A stretch of 7,286 nucleotides of DNA from Flavobacteriia bacterium (lineage in GTDB: Bacteria; Bacteroidota; Bacteroidia; Flavobacteriales; Schleiferiaceae), in the NCBI GenBank assembly GCA_949516455.1, contig CATILC010000111.1:1-7286 (forward strand). The letters run 5' to 3'. The translations under genes were made by a program, and so were the position numbers. The notes beneath the pieces were generated by a model. That model had not been told where the DNA came from, did no database searches, and worked only from the letters and a program-made list of their open reading frames with translations. Shown here in pieces: positions 5,950 to 7,286 of the stretch; position 1 is the first letter of the stretch, and each line of letters begins with the position of its first letter.

Positions 5950-7286
5950 GAAGACAGCTACCTCCTTGTCATTGGAATCCTCTTTACGTTGGCCGTCGTG
6001 GATCTAATGGTGGGCGTGAGCAATGATGCAGTGAATTTCCTGAATTCGGCCATCGGCTCAAAGGTCGCCTCGATGCGCACTGTGCTGATCATAGCGAGTG
6101 TTGGGATATTTCTGGGCGCTGTCTTCTCCAGCGGGATGATGGAAGTTGCCCGCAAGGGCATCTTCACCCCTTCCCTTTTTACGATGGACGAATTGATGGT
6201 GATCTTCCTCGCAGTGATGATCACGGACATCCTCCTGCTCGACATCTACAACAGTCTGGCACTGCCTACTTCGACCACAGTATCCATCGTCTTTGAATTG
6301 CTCGGGGCTGCTTTGGTGCTCGCCCTGATCAAATCAAGTCAAGACTCTTCACATCAGCTGCTGGACTACATCAATACCGACAAGGCCGTTCAGATCATCG
6401 CGGGCATCTTTCTTTCCGTGGTCGTGGCCTTCACCATTGGCGCCTTGGTGCAGTTCATTACACGCCTCTGGTTCACTTTTGATTTTGAGCGATACATCCC
6501 TAGGATCGGATGGCTCTTTGGAGGAATCGCCATCTCGGCCATCTCATACTTTGTGCTCATCAAAGGGCTGAAGAACAGCAGCTTCCTCTCGCATGAACAA
6601 ATGCACTGGATCAAATCGCACACACTCACCCTCGTCGGCTTGCTCTTTGCCTTCAGCGCACTGATCCTTCTTGCGCTGCATCGGCTCGCCCAAGTCCATC
6701 CCTTAAAGATGGTCGTATTGGCCGGCACTTTTTCCCTGGCCATGGCCTTTGCTGGAAACGATCTGGTCAATTTCATCGGTGTTCCCATCACGGGTTTTCA
6801 AACCTATCAGGCCCACCAGCAATGGTTGGATTCCGGCGGCTCGGGCAGCTTCTCACTCGGATTCCTCGAGGAGGCTGTGGCTGCTCCGCCATTGCTGCTC
6901 GCACTGGCCGGTGGCATCATGATGCTGACTCTTTGGTTCAGCGGAAAAGCGCGTAAGGTCACCGATACAACAGTGGATCTTGGCCGGCAAATGGCCGGGG
7001 AGGAACGATTCCGACCTCACTTGCTGAGCCGCGTCATCGTTGGCGCCTCCATGAAGATCTCGGCAGGTCTTCTCCGCATTTTGCCCTCCTCCTGGGTCGA
7101 TGGCATGAACCGCCGGTTCAAACTCCCGGAGAAAACAGAAGAGCAAAGCGCGGCTTTCGATCTTGTTCGGGCTTCAGTCAATCTGATGGTGGCGAGCATC
7201 CTGATCGCCATTGCCTCTTCGCTCAAACTGCCTCTTTCGACCACCTATGTGTCCTTTATGGTGGCCATGGGCGCCTCCCTGGCCGA
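5947..7286 (+). CDS. Inorganic phosphate transporter, PiT family (3' end cut off by window)
   Basis: 446 residues are visible and the frame is open to the window edge. PiT proteins are inner-membrane secondary transporters that carry phosphate with H+ or Na+, and consist of two inverted repeats. Repeat 1 shows GVSNDAVNFLNSAIGS (23-38) and LPTSTTVSIVFE (106-117). Repeat 2 shows FAGNDLVNFIGVPITG (268-283) and LPLSTTYVSFMVAMGASLA (428-446). Hydrophobic segments lie at roughly 5-22, 44-62, 84-98, 107-128, 147-172, 186-206, 224-245, 253-275, 310-333 and 408-426. A polar region at 334-400 (GKARKVTDTTVDLGRQ) separates the halves of repeat 2, as in Bacteroidota members, which typically run to about 750 residues; some 300 residues are probably missing. 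ATG 5947 was chosen because the family usually begins ME..YL; in-frame ATGs at 5932 and 5893 are alternatives. There is no Shine-Dalgarno sequence. The gene diverges from the YyaL-type gene, with candidate starts on both strands at the same CATG. Confidence 0.93.
   Translation, partial: MEDSYLLVIGILFTLAVVDLMVGVSNDAVNFLNSAIGSKVASMRTVLIIASVGIFLGAVFSSGMMEVARKGIFTPSLFTMDELMVIFLAVMITDILLLDIYNSLALPTSTTVSIVFELLGAALVLALIKSSQDSSHQLLDYINTDKAVQIIAGIFLSVVVAFTIGALVQFITRLWFTFDFERYIPRIGWLFGGIAISAISYFVLIKGLKNSSFLSHEQMHWIKSHTLTLVGLLFAFSALILLALHRLAQVHPLKMVVLAGTFSLAMAFAGNDLVNFIGVPITGFQTYQAHQQWLDSGGSGSFSLGFLEEAVAAPPLLLALAGGIMMLTLWFSGKARKVTDTTVDLGRQMAGEERFRPHLLSRVIVGASMKISAGLLRILPSSWVDGMNRRFKLPEKTEEQSAAFDLVRASVNLMVASILIAIASSLKLPLSTTYVSFMVAMGASLA
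5960..5967 (-). promoter_or_regulatory. Shine-Dalgarno-like sequence upstream of ATG 5948
   Basis: The minus strand reads AAGGAGGT, a strong complement to the 3' end of 16S rRNA, 11 nt before ATG 5948. It favours the longest YyaL-type reading. Against it, the spacing is longer than optimal, Bacteroidota depend little on such sites, and on the plus strand the same bases are inside PiT codons (Tyr-Leu-Leu), so it may be coincidence. Confidence 0.3.

Noticed and set aside
5958..7244. Several minus-strand open frames (5958-6245, 6390-6791, 6853-7146, 7017-7244)
   Set aside because: All lie opposite the uninterrupted PiT frame on the plus strand, whose two repeat signatures are unmistakable. The minus frames have low-complexity, unfamiliar sequences.
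9..7286. A new multi-gene system (defence, biosynthetic or mobile)
   Set aside because: All four genes belong to recognisable, widespread families, alternate in orientation and share no evident pathway. No repeats, integrase, toxin-antitoxin pair or cluster logic was found.

Overview
The window (7,286 bp, GC-rich but not extreme) looks like ordinary chromosomal sequence from a member of the Bacteroidota. The reasons are: a perfect Bacteroidota-type -7 promoter box (TAnnTTTG) before one gene, signal peptides that cleave before Gln, a large outer-membrane protein joining an M1-peptidase-like domain to a C-terminal beta-barrel, and a phosphate permease whose repeat motifs match the Bacteroidota form of the PiT family. 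I see no mobile elements, rRNA or tRNA genes, CRISPR arrays or phage genes. Coding density is almost complete: the longest non-coding gap is about 50 bp.

Layout. (1) 9-908, minus strand: a class II-like histone-deacetylase-family (HDAC-family) amidohydrolase with all zinc and catalytic residues present. (2) 909-960: a 52-bp divergent promoter region. (3) 961-3795, plus strand: a 944-residue secreted protein, a degenerate M1-aminopeptidase-like region followed by an outer-membrane beta-barrel. (4) 3789-5948, minus strand: a YyaL/SSP411-type protein (DUF255 thioredoxin-like domain with CHWC, then a six-hairpin/AGE-like helical domain) that begins with a probable lipoprotein signal. (5) About 5876-5949: a compact divergent junction with a 19-bp imperfect palindrome whose two CATG ends supply candidate start codons on both strands. 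(6) 5947-7286, plus strand: an inorganic phosphate transporter (PiT family), cut off by the window edge.

The genes form two divergent pairs (HDAC with barrel protein; YyaL with PiT). The middle two converge tail to tail with a 7-bp overlap. No shared pathway is evident. The barrel protein and the YyaL-type lipoprotein would both act in the cell envelope, but a joint role is only a guess. I did not find a convincing new multi-gene system. The points most worth checking are the apparently inactivated peptidase domain fused to a barrel, the -7 box so close to its start codon that the mRNA would be leaderless or nearly so, and the palindrome between the YyaL and PiT genes.
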